Assembly: GCF_018614615.1 (NCBI RefSeq)
Contig: NZ_JAGGOK010000062.1
Location: 1 to 51,054, forward strand
Direction of reading: 5' to 3'
Length of the DNA: 51,054 nucleotides
Origin: Streptomyces sp. ISL-100
GTDB lineage: Bacteria; Actinomycetota; Actinomycetes; Streptomycetales; Streptomycetaceae
Shown here: positions 15,922 to 24,606 of the stretch, piece by piece
Layout: each line of letters starts with the position of its first letter
Numbering within the stretch: position 1 is the first letter of the stretch
Translations under genes and position numbers: made by a program
The notes under the pieces: model-generated
Databases searched by the model: none
What the model was told of the DNA's origin: nothing
The model's input: only the letters and a program-made list of their open reading frames with translations

Positions 15922-17055
15922 CTACGGATTTCGTTGCACAGCCTCCTTCCCCAGCATTTCGGTCACCCAGTCATGAAACGCCCCGATGTGGTGCTCGGCC
16001 GGGACGAGGACACCGCCTTTGCGGTACGCCCGCGAGGTCATGGCCGGCTGGGTCCGTTCGCAGGCGTCGAAATCCTGGGTGTTCACGCGGTGGAACAGTT
16101 CCACCGACTTGTCGAGGTCGGCTCCCGAGGCGACGACACCGGGCGCGTACAGCCAGTCGCACTCCACCACCGTGCGATCGGCGGCCAGCGGGAACATCCG
16201 GTGGACGATGACGTGGTCCGGCACCAGGTTCACAAAGACCTGCGGCCTGATGGTGACCGCGAAGTAGCGGCGGTCCTGCGCGTCTGTGATGCCCGGCAGC
16301 CGGCCGAAGCCCGCGCTGCCGTCGACGGTGAAACCCTGCGCCTCCTCACTGAACTCCGCCCCGTGCCCGACGTAGTACTGAGCCGCCAGGCCGTCCGCGA
16401 ATTCCGGGAGTACGTCGGTCAGCTCGGGGTGGATCGTCGCGCAGTGGTAGCACTCCATGAAGTTCTCGACGATCAGTTTCCAGTTGGCCGCGACGTCGTA
16501 GCTGATGCGGCGCCCCAGGGTCAGGCCCTCGGTCTCGTACCGCTCGATCGTCACGGTGTCACCGAGGCGCTCCACGACGTCGCCGATGACGGTGTCCTCG
16601 AAGGACGGCGGCTCGTCGGCGAGGCAGATCCAGGCGTAGCCGAGCCATTCCCGCAGCGCGACCTTCACCAGGCCGTATTCCGTGCGGTCGATGTCCGGCA
16701 TCTTCTGGAGGTTGGGGGCGGCGACGAGTGTGCCGTCCAGTCCGTAGGTCCAGGCGTGGTACGGGCACTGGAGGTTACGCCGCACCTCTCCCGCACTCTC
16801 GGTGCACAGCCGCGCGCCGCGATGGCGGCAGACGTTGAGAAAGGCGCGCAGTTCGCCGGTCCGGGTCCGCGTGATCAGTACGCTCTCCCGGCCCGCCTGG
16901 ACCGTACGGAAGGCGCCGGGACGGTCGAGATCGGCGCTGCGCACCGCGCAGTACCAGAGCGATTCGAAGATCCGCTCCTGCTCGCGGCGGAAGACCTCGG
17001 GGTCGGTGTAGAAGTGGCCGGGCAGGGTCGCGATCAGGCTCGTGGCGGTAGTCAT
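15922..17055 (-). CDS. Rieske non-haem iron oxygenase, probable glycine betaine (quaternary amine) N-demethylase
   Basis: 377 residues. The Rieske [2Fe-2S] ligands are Cys76-x-His78 (CRHRGA) and Cys97-x2-His100 (CPYHAW). The mononuclear iron site shows Glu201-x2-His204-x4-His209 (VENFMECYHCATIHPEL). A Glu in place of the usual bridging Asp is reported for carnitine-type oxygenases of quaternary ammonium compounds. In context (dimethylglycine oxidase, sarcosine oxidase and formaldehyde dehydrogenase in the same run of genes) the best guess is glycine betaine to dimethylglycine plus formaldehyde. Stachydrine or carnitine remain possible. Electrons probably come from the ferredoxin and reductase encoded at 23082-24595. 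Confidence 0.88.
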   Translation of the reverse strand: MTTATSLIATLPGHFYTDPEVFRREQERIFESLWYCAVRSADLDRPGAFRTVQAGRESVLITRTRTGELRAFLNVCRHRGARLCTESAGEVRRNLQCPYHAWTYGLDGTLVAAPNLQKMPDIDRTEYGLVKVALREWLGYAWICLADEPPSFEDTVIGDVVERLGDTVTIERYETEGLTLGRRISYDVAANWKLIVENFMECYHCATIHPELTDVLPEFADGLAAQYYVGHGAEFSEEAQGFTVDGSAGFGRLPGITDAQDRRYFAVTIRPQVFVNLVPDHVIVHRMFPLAADRTVVECDWLYAPGVVASGADLDKSVELFHRVNTQDFDACERTQPAMTSRAYRKGGVLVPAEHHIGAFHDWVTEMLGKEAVQRNP

Positions 17056-17076
17056 GGAGGTGGGCTGCCTCTCGGC

Positions 17077-18252
17077 TCAGGCGACGGGCGCGGACGCGGA
17101 CGCGGCGGCGAGCCTGCGGGGGTCGAACAGCTCGATGGGGTGCTTGGTCTCGCCGCTCAGCGCCAGGTCGGCCACGATCTCGCCGACGACCGGCACGAAC
17201 TTGAAGCCGTGCCCGGAGAATCCGCACGCGACGGTGACGCGATCGGTGTGCGCCGGGTGCCGCGCGATCACGAAGTGCTCGTCGGGGGTGTTGGAGTACA
17301 TGCAGGTGGCGGCCTTGAGGAAGGCTCCGGGCAGATCGGGGATGTGGCGGGACATCCGGGTCGCCATCGCGGCCACCTCGTCGTCGTACACCGTCCGCTC
17401 GATCGTCTCCGGCGTGCAGACGGTGCCCTTGCGGAAGAACGCCACCTTGGCACCGAGTTCCGGACCGTCGATCGCCGGAAACCCGTAGACCTGCACCCCC
17501 TCCGCGTCCTCCCAGATGTAGATCGGGTGGTTCTCGGGGAGGAAGGGCTGGACGCCGCCGGTGGGCTGGAACCAGTACATGACCTGCCGCTCGATGGTGA
17601 ACGGCACCCCGATGTCGGTAAGCAGCCGCGGCGCCCAAGCACCGGGGCAGATGACGAGGTGCCCGGCCGTGTACGTGTTCTCCGCGGTGTGCACGCGAAC
17701 CCCCCGGCCGCCTTCGAGCGCCTCCCAGCGGGTCATCGGCTCCTCGAAGTGCAGGTCGGCGCCGATCTGGGTGGCGAGCTGGACGTGGGCGGCGACGGTG
17801 TTCTCGGGGCGGACGAGACCGGCCCGTCCCTCGTAGAGCGCGACCTCGTCGTCGCGGGGGGTGAGGGTCGGGAAGCGCCGGCGGATATCGGCCGCGTCGA
17901 GCATCTCGTGGGGCAGGTCCCACTGCTGGGCGGAGAGCAGCGAGCCGGCCACGGTGCGGGACTCGGGGCGGCCGACCATGACGCCGCCGCAGAGTGTGGC
18001 GACGTTGCGGCCGGTGTCACGCCCCAGCTGCTCGTAGAGCTCGTACGAGCGCAGAAGGAGCGGTACGTACGCCGGGTCCTCGAAGTAGGACTGCCGGGTG
18101 ATGCGCGAACCGCCGTGGCTGGAACCCTTGTTGTGGACCGGCCCGAACTTCTCCAGGCCCAGCACGCGCGCGCCGCGCGCGGCGAGGTGGTGGGCGGCGG
18201 CGCTGCCCATGCCGCCGAGGCCGACGACGATCACGTCAAAGGTGGGTGGCAT
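17077..18252 (-). CDS. soxA: Monomeric sarcosine oxidase/N-methyl amino acid oxidase
   Basis: 391 residues, the usual size of the monomeric sarcosine oxidase/N-methyltryptophan oxidase family. An N-terminal dinucleotide fold (VIVVGLGGMGSAAAHHLA) and GSSHGGSRITRQSY are typical. Cys317 in TCMYSNTPDEHFVI matches the residue that binds FAD covalently in this family. It oxidises sarcosine to glycine, formaldehyde and hydrogen peroxide. It lies 15 bases after the dimethylglycine oxidase gene and 21 bases before the Rieske oxygenase gene, so all three are in one operon. Confidence 0.88.
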   Translation of the reverse strand: MPPTFDVIVVGLGGMGSAAAHHLAARGARVLGLEKFGPVHNKGSSHGGSRITRQSYFEDPAYVPLLLRSYELYEQLGRDTGRNVATLCGGVMVGRPESRTVAGSLLSAQQWDLPHEMLDAADIRRRFPTLTPRDDEVALYEGRAGLVRPENTVAAHVQLATQIGADLHFEEPMTRWEALEGGRGVRVHTAENTYTAGHLVICPGAWAPRLLTDIGVPFTIERQVMYWFQPTGGVQPFLPENHPIYIWEDAEGVQVYGFPAIDGPELGAKVAFFRKGTVCTPETIERTVYDDEVAAMATRMSRHIPDLPGAFLKAATCMYSNTPDEHFVIARHPAHTDRVTVACGFSGHGFKFVPVVGEIVADLALSGETKHPIELFDPRRLAAASASAPVA

Positions 18253-18267
18253 CTCGCGAGACCTCGC

Positions 18268-20715
18268 TCACTTGAGGATGTGGGTCATCTGCGGGTCGAA
18301 GAGGGGCTCTTCGGCTACGGTCGCGGCTGTCTTCACGCCGAAGTACGCGATGTGGACGGGGGTGCCGGGGGCCAGCGGCGGCAGCCAGGCGTAGGCGATG
18401 CAGCGGCCGAGCGTGTAGCCGTAGCCGGCGCTGGTGACATAGCCGGCGGGGGCACCCTTGACGTACACCGGCTCCTTGCCGAGGACGACGGCGGTGGGGT
18501 CGTCGAGGGTGAGGGCGGTGAGTTTACGGGCCGGCTCGCCGCGCGCCGCTTGTGCTTCGAGGGCGGCGCGTCCGGTGAAGTCGCCCTTGTTCATGCGGAC
18601 GGCGAAGCCGAGTCCCGCTTCGTAGGGGTTGTGCTCGGCGGTCATGTCATGGCCCCAGGCCCGGTAACCCTTCTCCAGGCGGAGGCTGTTGAAGGCGGAG
18701 CGGCCGGCCGCGATCACGCCGTGCCGCCGCCCGGCCTCCCAGAGGGTGTCCCAGAGCCTGAGCCCCAGGTCGGCGGTGGTGTAGAGCTCCCATCCGAGCT
18801 CGCCGACGTAACTCAGGCGCATGGCGGTGACCGGGACGTGGCCGATGTGGGTCCGGCGGGCCTTGAAGTAGCCGAGGCCCTGATGGGAGAGGTCGTCGCG
18901 GGTGAGCGGCTGGACGAGGTCGCGGGCGAGCGGACCCCAGACTCCGATGCAGCAGGTGCCCGCGGTGATGTCGCGGATCTGTACGTCGTCGGGGGCGCGG
19001 CGGAGCAGCAGGTCCAGATCGGCGGGCGAATTCGCGCCGATCTGGAAGTGGTGCTCGGCGAGGCGGGCGACGGTGAGGTCGGAGAGGATGCCCGCAGCCT
19101 CGTCGAGGAGCAGGGTGTACGTGACCGAACCAAGCTTCTTGGCAAGGTTGTTGGTGGTGGTCCGCTGGAGGAAGCCGAGGGCGCCGGGTCCGGTGACTTC
19201 GAGGCGCCGCAGCGGCGTCATGTCGTACAGGGCGACCTTCTCGCGCGTCGCCTTCGCCTCGGCGGCGGCGATCGGGGACCAGTGCGTGGCGGACCAGTCG
19301 TCGCGGGTGGGGAGTGTGATCGTCTCGGTGAGAGGCGCGTTGGCCTGGTACCAGTGCGGGCGTTCCCAGCCGCCGCCCTCCAGGAAGTGGGCGCCGAGCT
19401 GGAGCTGCCGGGCGTAGAAGGGGCTGACGCGCAGGGGGCGGGGCTGCTCGGGTGGCTGGAGCGGATGAATGATGTCGTACACCTCGATGAACTGCCTCGC
19501 GGCTCGCTCCTCGACGTACGCCGCCGAGCGCTGCGCGGTCTCGAAGCGCGTCAGGTCGCATTCGTGCAGGTCGATGGAGGGGCGGCCCTCGGTCATCCAC
19601 TCGGCGAGGGCCTTGGCGACACCGGCGGAGTGAGTGACCCAGACGGCCTCGGCGAGCCAGAACCCGCGCAGTTCGCGGGTCTCGCCGAGGACGGGCATGC
19701 CGTCGGGGGTGAAGGAGAAGACGCCGTTGAAGCCTTCGTGGACGCGGGTGGCGGCGAGGGCGGGCAGCAGGGCCTTGGCGTCTTCCCAGCTCGGGGCGAA
19801 GTCCTCCTCGGTGAAGGGGTAGGACGAGGGCATGACGGGGGCGTCGTCGTAGCGCGGCACGGTGAACGGGTCGACGGGCAGCGGCCGGTGGGCGTACGAG
19901 CCGATGCCTATGCGGTCGGCGTGCTCGCGGAAGTACAGGTCGCGGTCCTGGTGGCGGAGGATGGGCCGGGTGGCGTCCTTTACCGCGCCCGCGAGTTCGT
20001 CGAGCGGGGTGGTGCGAGCGTACTGGTGGGCCAGCGGCAGAAGGGGGATGTCGACGCCCGCCATGCGTCCGACGACCGGACCCCAGAAACCGGCCGCCGA
20101 CACCACGTGGTCGGCGGTGACGGTGCCCCGGTCGGTGACGACGCCGGTGACGCGGCCGCCGCGCTGCTCGATGCCGGTGACGGTCGTACGGTCGAGGAAG
20201 CGGGCGCCGCGCGCGGTGGCCCGCTCCAGCTGCGCGCGGGAGGCGGGCAGGGCGCGGGCGAGGCCGTCGCCGGGGGTGTGGAATCCGCCGAGCACGAGGT
20301 CCGGTTCGAGGAAGGGCCAGAGCTTGAGACACTCGTCGGGGCCGACGACTTCCCCTTCGACGCCCCAGGAGGCGGCGAGGCCGGCCCTGCGGTGGAGGTC
20401 GGCAAGGCGGGCGGGGGTGGTCGCGACTTCGAGACCGCCGACCGGGTCGAAGCATGCCTGCCCGTCCGGCCCGCGCAGAGCGCTGAACTTTTCGACCGTG
20501 TAACTGGCCATCCCAGTCAGGCACTTGGACGGATTGGTACGGAAGACGAGCCCCGGCGCGTGCGAGGTGGAGCCGCCGGGGGCGGGCATGGGTCCCTGTT
20601 CGAGGACGGTTACGTCGGTCCAGCCGCGGGCGGTGAGTTCGTCGGCGAGCGAGCAGCCGACGATGCCCGCGCCAATGATGACCACGCGCGGAACGGCTCG
20701 TACCGTCTTGGCCAT
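18268..20715 (-). CDS. dmgO: Dimethylglycine oxidase (FAD oxidase fused to GcvT-like folate domain)
   Basis: 815 residues. The N-terminal half is a D-amino-acid-oxidase fold with VVIIGAGIVGCSLADELTARG (about 11-31) and GGSTSHAPGLVF. From about 420 on it is a GcvT/aminomethyltransferase-like module (RVSPFYARQLQLGAHFLEGGGWERPHWY, YDMTPLRRLEVTGPGALGFLQR, MRLSYVGELGWELYTTADLGLRLW). This fusion is the layout of dimethylglycine oxidase, which forms sarcosine and passes the methyl carbon to tetrahydrofolate or releases formaldehyde. Its ATG overlaps the TGA of the upstream dehydrogenase by one base (TGATG), so translation is coupled. Confidence 0.88.
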   Translation of the reverse strand: MAKTVRAVPRVVIIGAGIVGCSLADELTARGWTDVTVLEQGPMPAPGGSTSHAPGLVFRTNPSKCLTGMASYTVEKFSALRGPDGQACFDPVGGLEVATTPARLADLHRRAGLAASWGVEGEVVGPDECLKLWPFLEPDLVLGGFHTPGDGLARALPASRAQLERATARGARFLDRTTVTGIEQRGGRVTGVVTDRGTVTADHVVSAAGFWGPVVGRMAGVDIPLLPLAHQYARTTPLDELAGAVKDATRPILRHQDRDLYFREHADRIGIGSYAHRPLPVDPFTVPRYDDAPVMPSSYPFTEEDFAPSWEDAKALLPALAATRVHEGFNGVFSFTPDGMPVLGETRELRGFWLAEAVWVTHSAGVAKALAEWMTEGRPSIDLHECDLTRFETAQRSAAYVEERAARQFIEVYDIIHPLQPPEQPRPLRVSPFYARQLQLGAHFLEGGGWERPHWYQANAPLTETITLPTRDDWSATHWSPIAAAEAKATREKVALYDMTPLRRLEVTGPGALGFLQRTTTNNLAKKLGSVTYTLLLDEAAGILSDLTVARLAEHHFQIGANSPADLDLLLRRAPDDVQIRDITAGTCCIGVWGPLARDLVQPLTRDDLSHQGLGYFKARRTHIGHVPVTAMRLSYVGELGWELYTTADLGLRLWDTLWEAGRRHGVIAAGRSAFNSLRLEKGYRAWGHDMTAEHNPYEAGLGFAVRMNKGDFTGRAALEAQAARGEPARKLTALTLDDPTAVVLGKEPVYVKGAPAGYVTSAGYGYTLGRCIAYAWLPPLAPGTPVHIAYFGVKTAATVAEEPLFDPQMTHILK

Positions 20716-21800
20716 CAGAGCACCACCACCGAGCGGAGCACTTCGCCGCGCCGCATCTTGGCGAAGGCCTCCTCGACGTCGTCCAGGCCGATGGTCTCGC
20801 TGACGAACGCGCCGAGATCGAGCTTGCGGCTGAGGTACTGGTCGATGAGGATCGGGAAGTCCCGGCTGGGCAGGCAGTCGCCGTACCAGGACGACTTGAG
20901 CGCGCCGCCGCGCGAGAAGAGATCGATCAACGGGATGTCGAGCCGCATGTCCGGCTCGGGGACGCCTACTTGGACCAGCACCCCGGCGTGGTCGCGCATG
21001 TAGAACGCCTGACGGTACGTCTCGGGGCGCCCCACCGCGTCGATCGCGACGTCGACACCGAAGCCGCCGGTGAGTTCACGAACGGCCTCGACGGCGTCCG
21101 TGCCGCGGGAGTTGACGGTGTGGGTGGCGCCGAAGCGGGTGGCGCCGTCGAGTTTGGCGTCGTCGATGTCGACGGCGATGACCCGGCGGGCTCCGGCGAG
21201 CGCGGCTCCGGCGATGGCGGCGTTGCCGACGCCGCCGCAGCCGATGACGGCGACGGTGTCGCCGCGGCCGACGCCGCCGGTGTTGACGGCCGCGCCGTAC
21301 CCGGCCATGACGCCGCAGCCGATGAGGCCGGCGGCCTCGGGGCGGGCGGCGGGGCTGACCTTCACGGCCTGGCCGGCCGCGACGAGGGTCTTCTCGGCGA
21401 AGGCGCCGATGCCGAGGGCGGGGGTGAGTGGAGTGCCGTCGAGCAGGGTCATGGGCTGGGTGGCGTTGCGGCTGTCGAAGCAGTACCAGGGCCGGCCGCG
21501 GCGGCAGGAACGGCAGTCGCCGCAGGGGGCGCGCCAGGCGATGACGACGTAGTCGCCGGGGGCCGGTTCGGCGACGCCCTCCCCCACGGCCTCGACGATG
21601 CCGGCGGCCTCGTGGCCGAGCAGAAAGGGGAAGTCGTCGTTGATGGCGCCCTCCCGGTAGTGCAGATCGGTGTGGCAGACCCCGCAGGCCTGGACACCGA
21701 CCAAGACCTCTCCCGGGCCGGGATCGGGGACGGTGATCGTCTGTATTTCGACGGGGGCGCCCCTCTTGGTGGCGACTACCGCACGGACCTCATGAGTCAC
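20715..21800 (-). CDS. mscR: S-(hydroxymethyl)mycothiol dehydrogenase, zinc alcohol dehydrogenase family
   Basis: 361 residues from a GTG preceded by AGAGAGGGG. Catalytic zinc ligands lie in GVCHTD (Cys), GHEAAG (His-Glu) and a Cys in the GLIGCGVMAGYGAA segment. The structural zinc set is CGDCRSCRRGRPWYC. The NAD site is VAVIGCGGVGNAAIAGA. Actinobacterial class III-like enzymes of this type oxidise the mycothiol-formaldehyde adduct. Being the first gene of the demethylation operon, it would remove the formaldehyde released by the oxygenase and oxidases. An ordinary alcohol dehydrogenase role cannot be excluded. Confidence 0.85.
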   Translation of the reverse strand: MTHEVRAVVATKRGAPVEIQTITVPDPGPGEVLVGVQACGVCHTDLHYREGAINDDFPFLLGHEAAGIVEAVGEGVAEPAPGDYVVIAWRAPCGDCRSCRRGRPWYCFDSRNATQPMTLLDGTPLTPALGIGAFAEKTLVAAGQAVKVSPAARPEAAGLIGCGVMAGYGAAVNTGGVGRGDTVAVIGCGGVGNAAIAGAALAGARRVIAVDIDDAKLDGATRFGATHTVNSRGTDAVEAVRELTGGFGVDVAIDAVGRPETYRQAFYMRDHAGVLVQVGVPEPDMRLDIPLIDLFSRGGALKSSWYGDCLPSRDFPILIDQYLSRKLDLGAFVSETIGLDDVEEAFAKMRRGEVLRSVVVL

Positions 21801-21816
21801 GATCCGACCCCTCTCT

Positions 21817-21846
21817 TGTTGCGCATTGCACGACTGGTTGCGCGAT
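21817..21846. promoter_or_regulatory. Candidate IclR-type operator before the mycothiol dehydrogenase gene
   Basis: Two related motifs, TGTTGCGCAT (21817-21826) and GGTTGCGCGAT (21836-21846), lie 17-46 bases upstream of the GTG start. The same decamer recurs in front of the ferredoxin gene (23010-23019), which suggests one regulator for both arms. Confidence 0.5.
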
Positions 21847-21940
21847 GAGAGACATAGTGGGAACGCGATCGAGGGCCCGTCAAGGGGGCGAAGCCGGGCC
21901 GGACGGTTGCCGTACCCGGAACTCCAGCCCAGCCCCATTC

Positions 21941-22060
21941 AGCCCCTCCGGCGATGGAGGAGCGGGGTCAGGGGCAGCGCCCCCACGCGGCGGAGCCGCA
22001 AAGTGTCACTGCGGGAAGGGGCGGGTCGGGGAAAGGCCCCCGCCAGGGGTGACGGCCGGG
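21941..22060 (+). repeat. Dispersed intergenic repeat next to the IclR gene end
   Basis: AGCCCCTCCGGCGATGGAGG opens the copy. The body (GCGGCGGAGCCGC, GCGGGAAGGGGCGGGT, GGGGAAAGG) matches the reverse complement of 201-300. It lies just downstream of the minus-strand IclR stop (22089). The rest of the 21847-22088 spacer shows nothing else of note. Confidence 0.6.
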
Positions 22061-22088
22061 TGAAGGGCCGCCAGAGGGTGACATCACG

Positions 22089-22916
22089 TCAGGCCCGGTA
22101 CCCCATCCGGTAAGACAGCTCACCCGCCGCGTCGACCGCCAGCTTCGCCAGCTCCTCCAGCCGCGCCTCGTCCATCCGGTACACCGGCCCCGACACGCTG
22201 ACCGCCCCGATCACCTGCCCGTCATGCGCCCGCACCGGCGCCGCGACCGCGCTCAGCCCGACCTCCATCTCCTCGGCCACAACGGCGTACCCCTCCGACG
22301 AGATCTCCGCCAGCTGCGCCCTCAACTCAGCGGCCGAGGTGACCGTATGCTCGGTGAATCTCGGCAGCCGGCGAGCCAGGAAAATCTCCTGCATCGCCGT
22401 CGGCAACCCCGCCAGCAGCACCTTCCCGCTGGACGTGGCATGCAGCGGCGTACGGCGCCCGAGCCAGTTCTGCGCGGTGACGGACGCCGCGCCGCGCGCC
22501 TGCATGACGTTGACCGCCGCATCGTCGTCCAGCACAGCGATGTTGACGGTCTCCCCCGCCTCGTCGGCCAGTTCACGCACCACAGGCGCGCTCTCCTGCG
22601 AGATGTCCAGCCGCCCCGCCGCCGCGCCCGCGAGTCTGAGCACCCCGGCGCCCAGGTAATACTTCCCCCGGTCCTTCGCCTGTCCGACCAGGCCCCGGTT
22701 CTCCAGCACACCGAGCAGCCGGAACGCGGTCGACTTGTGTACGTCCAACTCCTCGGCGATCTCCGTAACCCCAGCCTCACCGAGGCTCGCCAGGATCTCC
22801 AGCACGCTCACGGCGCGGTCCACCGACTGAACGGAACTCGCGCCTCCCTTGGCCCTCTTCGCGTCGTCCGGCTCCTCCGTAGTGACCTTGATGTCCTTGG
22901 TGCCCTTGCTCGCCAT
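22089..22916 (-). CDS. IclR family transcriptional regulator
   Basis: 275 residues from the ATG at 22916, which follows GGTGG. A charged N-terminal tail (about 1-25), a winged HTH (about 28-90, SVQSVDRAVSVLEILASLGEAGVTEIAEELDVHKSTAFRLL) and a C-terminal GAF-like effector domain (LHATSSGKVLLAG, YAVVAEEMEVGLSAVAAPV) are as expected for IclR. It sits between the dehydrogenase operon and the ferredoxin genes and shares their spacer regions, so it is the obvious regulator of betaine breakdown. The effector is unknown. Confidence 0.9.
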   Translation of the reverse strand: MASKGTKDIKVTTEEPDDAKRAKGGASSVQSVDRAVSVLEILASLGEAGVTEIAEELDVHKSTAFRLLGVLENRGLVGQAKDRGKYYLGAGVLRLAGAAAGRLDISQESAPVVRELADEAGETVNIAVLDDDAAVNVMQARGAASVTAQNWLGRRTPLHATSSGKVLLAGLPTAMQEIFLARRLPRFTEHTVTSAAELRAQLAEISSEGYAVVAEEMEVGLSAVAAPVRAHDGQVIGAVSVSGPVYRMDEARLEELAKLAVDAAGELSYRMGYRA

Positions 22917-22998
22917 GTGTCCGCTCTCACCACCTGGCGGCCGATTCACGGCCGACTTCCATGGGGGCCCTTGACGCAGCGGCTCCCGATCCGGATTG

Positions 22999-23020
22999 TG
23001 TTCCGCATCTGTTGCGCATC
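22999..23020. promoter_or_regulatory. Tandem direct repeat, candidate IclR operator
   Basis: TGTTCCGCATC (22999-23009) and TGTTGCGCATC (23010-23020) are adjacent copies with one mismatch. They lie in the 165-base divergent spacer between the IclR and ferredoxin genes. The second copy shares TGTTGCGCAT with 21817-21826. Confidence 0.5.
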
Positions 23021-23081
23021 ACGCGCCTTGATGCGCCATCTGGAACATCATGTTACCGAAGAGCGAACTCAGGGGGCTCCG

Positions 23082-23420
23082 GTGATTCCTGTCTGCCACC
23101 TCGACGACCTGCCCGAGGGCGAGTCCGTCCGTCTCTCGACCGAGCCGCCGATCGCGGTGTTCCGCACCGGGGGCGCGCTCTACGCGATCGACGACACCTG
23201 CTCCCACCAGGACGCCTCGCTCTCCGAGGGCTGGCTGGAGGGCTGCTTCGTCGAATGCCCGCTGCACGCCGCCACCTTCGACCTGCGCACCGGGCAGCCC
23301 GGCTGCCTGCCCGCGCGCCGCCCGGTCCGCACCCACCGGGTGTCGGTCGACGACAGCGGCTTCGTCCATGTCCAGGTGGCGGCCGATGCGGAGCCGGCCA
23401 GGGAAGGAAGCGCCGCGTGA
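23082..23420 (+). CDS. Rieske-type [2Fe-2S] ferredoxin
   Basis: 112 residues from a GTG preceded by AGGGGG. The Rieske ligands are CSHQDA (Cys40, His42) and CPLHAA (Cys59, His62), in a small beta-rich protein without membrane anchor. Such ferredoxins deliver electrons to Rieske oxygenases. The gene overlaps the reductase start by four bases (GTGA) and is divergent from the oxygenase operon, so it is the probable electron carrier for the oxygenase at 15922-17055. Confidence 0.88.
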   Translation: MIPVCHLDDLPEGESVRLSTEPPIAVFRTGGALYAIDDTCSHQDASLSEGWLEGCFVECPLHAATFDLRTGQPGCLPARRPVRTHRVSVDDSGFVHVQVAADAEPAREGSAA

Positions 23421-24595
23421 AGACGGTCGCCGTCGTGGGAGCCTCGCTCGCCGGCCTGTACGCGGCACGGGCGCTGCGTGCCGAGGGGTACGACGGCAGG
23501 CTGTTGATCATCGGCGCTGAGATCCACCGCCCGTACGACCGGCCTCCGCTCTCCAAGGAGTTCCTGACGGGCGCCATGGACGAGGACCAACTCGCCCTGT
23601 CCGACGCCGAGGAGGAGGCGGAGCTCGACGCCGAGTGGCTGCTGGGCGTACGCGCCCAAGGCCTCGACGCCAGAGGCCGCACCCTCCACCTGGACAGCGG
23701 CCGTACGGTCGCCGCCGACGGCGTGGTCCTGGCCACCGGCGCCGCCGCGCGCCGGCTCCCCGGCGCCCCGCTGGGCGGCGTACACACGCTGCGCACCCTC
23801 GACGACGCGCGCACACTGCGCGCCGCACTGACCGGGCGGGAGACCGTACGTGTCGTGGTCGTCGGCGGAGGGTTCATCGGCTCCGAGGTCGCCTCCTCCT
23901 GCGTCGCGCTGGGCCATCACGTGACCGTCGTGGAGGCCGCGCCACTGCCACTCCTGCCCCAACTCGGCCAAGCCATGGCCACAATCTGCGCCTCGCTCCA
24001 CGCCGACCGGGGAGTCCGGCTCATCACCGGCGCCGGAGTCGCCACCCTGCGCGGCACCGGCGCGGTGACGGGCGTACACCTCGACGACGGCCGGCACCTG
24101 CCCGCCGATGTGGTCGTCGTCGGCATCGGCGCCGTACCCAACACCCGCTGGCTCGAAGGCTCCGCGCTCGCCGTCGACGACGGAGTGCTGTGCGACGACG
24201 GCGGTGTCACCAGGCTGCCGCAGGTCGTGGCGGTGGGCGATGTGGCGCGGGTGGGAGGCACCCGCGCCGAACACTGGACCAGCGCCACGGAGCAGCCGGC
24301 CGTCGCCGTACGCAATCTGCTCGCGGGGCGCACGGTCGAGACGGCCCGCCCACTGCCCTACTTCTGGTCCGACCAGTACGGAGTACGCATCCAATTCGCC
24401 GGCCGGCGGCCGCCGGACTGCACCGTGCGGATCACTGACGGGTCGCCCGGGGAACGCAGCTTCCTCGCCGTCTACGAGCGGCCCGACGGCACCATAACCG
24501 GCGCGCTCGCCCTCAACCGCCCGCGTCCCTTCATGCGGTTGCGCAGGGAACTCGGCTCAGGCGTACCGGCAGGACACGGAAGCCGTACGCGATGA
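23417..24595 (+). CDS. FAD-dependent ferredoxin reductase
   Basis: 392 residues with two dinucleotide folds: VAVVGASLAGLYAARALRAEGYDG for FAD (about 4-27) and VVVVGGGFIGSEVASSCVALGHHVTVVEAA for NAD(P)H (about 144-173). YDRPPLSKEFL and the C-terminal VVAVGDVARVGGT and HWTSATEQ segments are typical of oxygenase-coupled ferredoxin reductases. It would transfer electrons from NAD(P)H to the overlapping Rieske ferredoxin. Stop to stop, it ends 11 bases from the convergent aldo/keto reductase gene. Confidence 0.9.
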   Translation: MKTVAVVGASLAGLYAARALRAEGYDGRLLIIGAEIHRPYDRPPLSKEFLTGAMDEDQLALSDAEEEAELDAEWLLGVRAQGLDARGRTLHLDSGRTVAADGVVLATGAAARRLPGAPLGGVHTLRTLDDARTLRAALTGRETVRVVVVGGGFIGSEVASSCVALGHHVTVVEAAPLPLLPQLGQAMATICASLHADRGVRLITGAGVATLRGTGAVTGVHLDDGRHLPADVVVVGIGAVPNTRWLEGSALAVDDGVLCDDGGVTRLPQVVAVGDVARVGGTRAEHWTSATEQPAVAVRNLLAGRTVETARPLPYFWSDQYGVRIQFAGRRPPDCTVRITDGSPGERSFLAVYERPDGTITGALALNRPRPFMRLRRELGSGVPAGHGSRTR

Positions 24596-24606
24596 AGGAC
24601 TCCGGC

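Noticed and set aside
13390..21003. A very long open frame on the plus strand opposite the betaine cluster
   Set aside because: It is antisense to several clear genes. It arises from GC-rich third positions, and its product is low-complexity with no domain.
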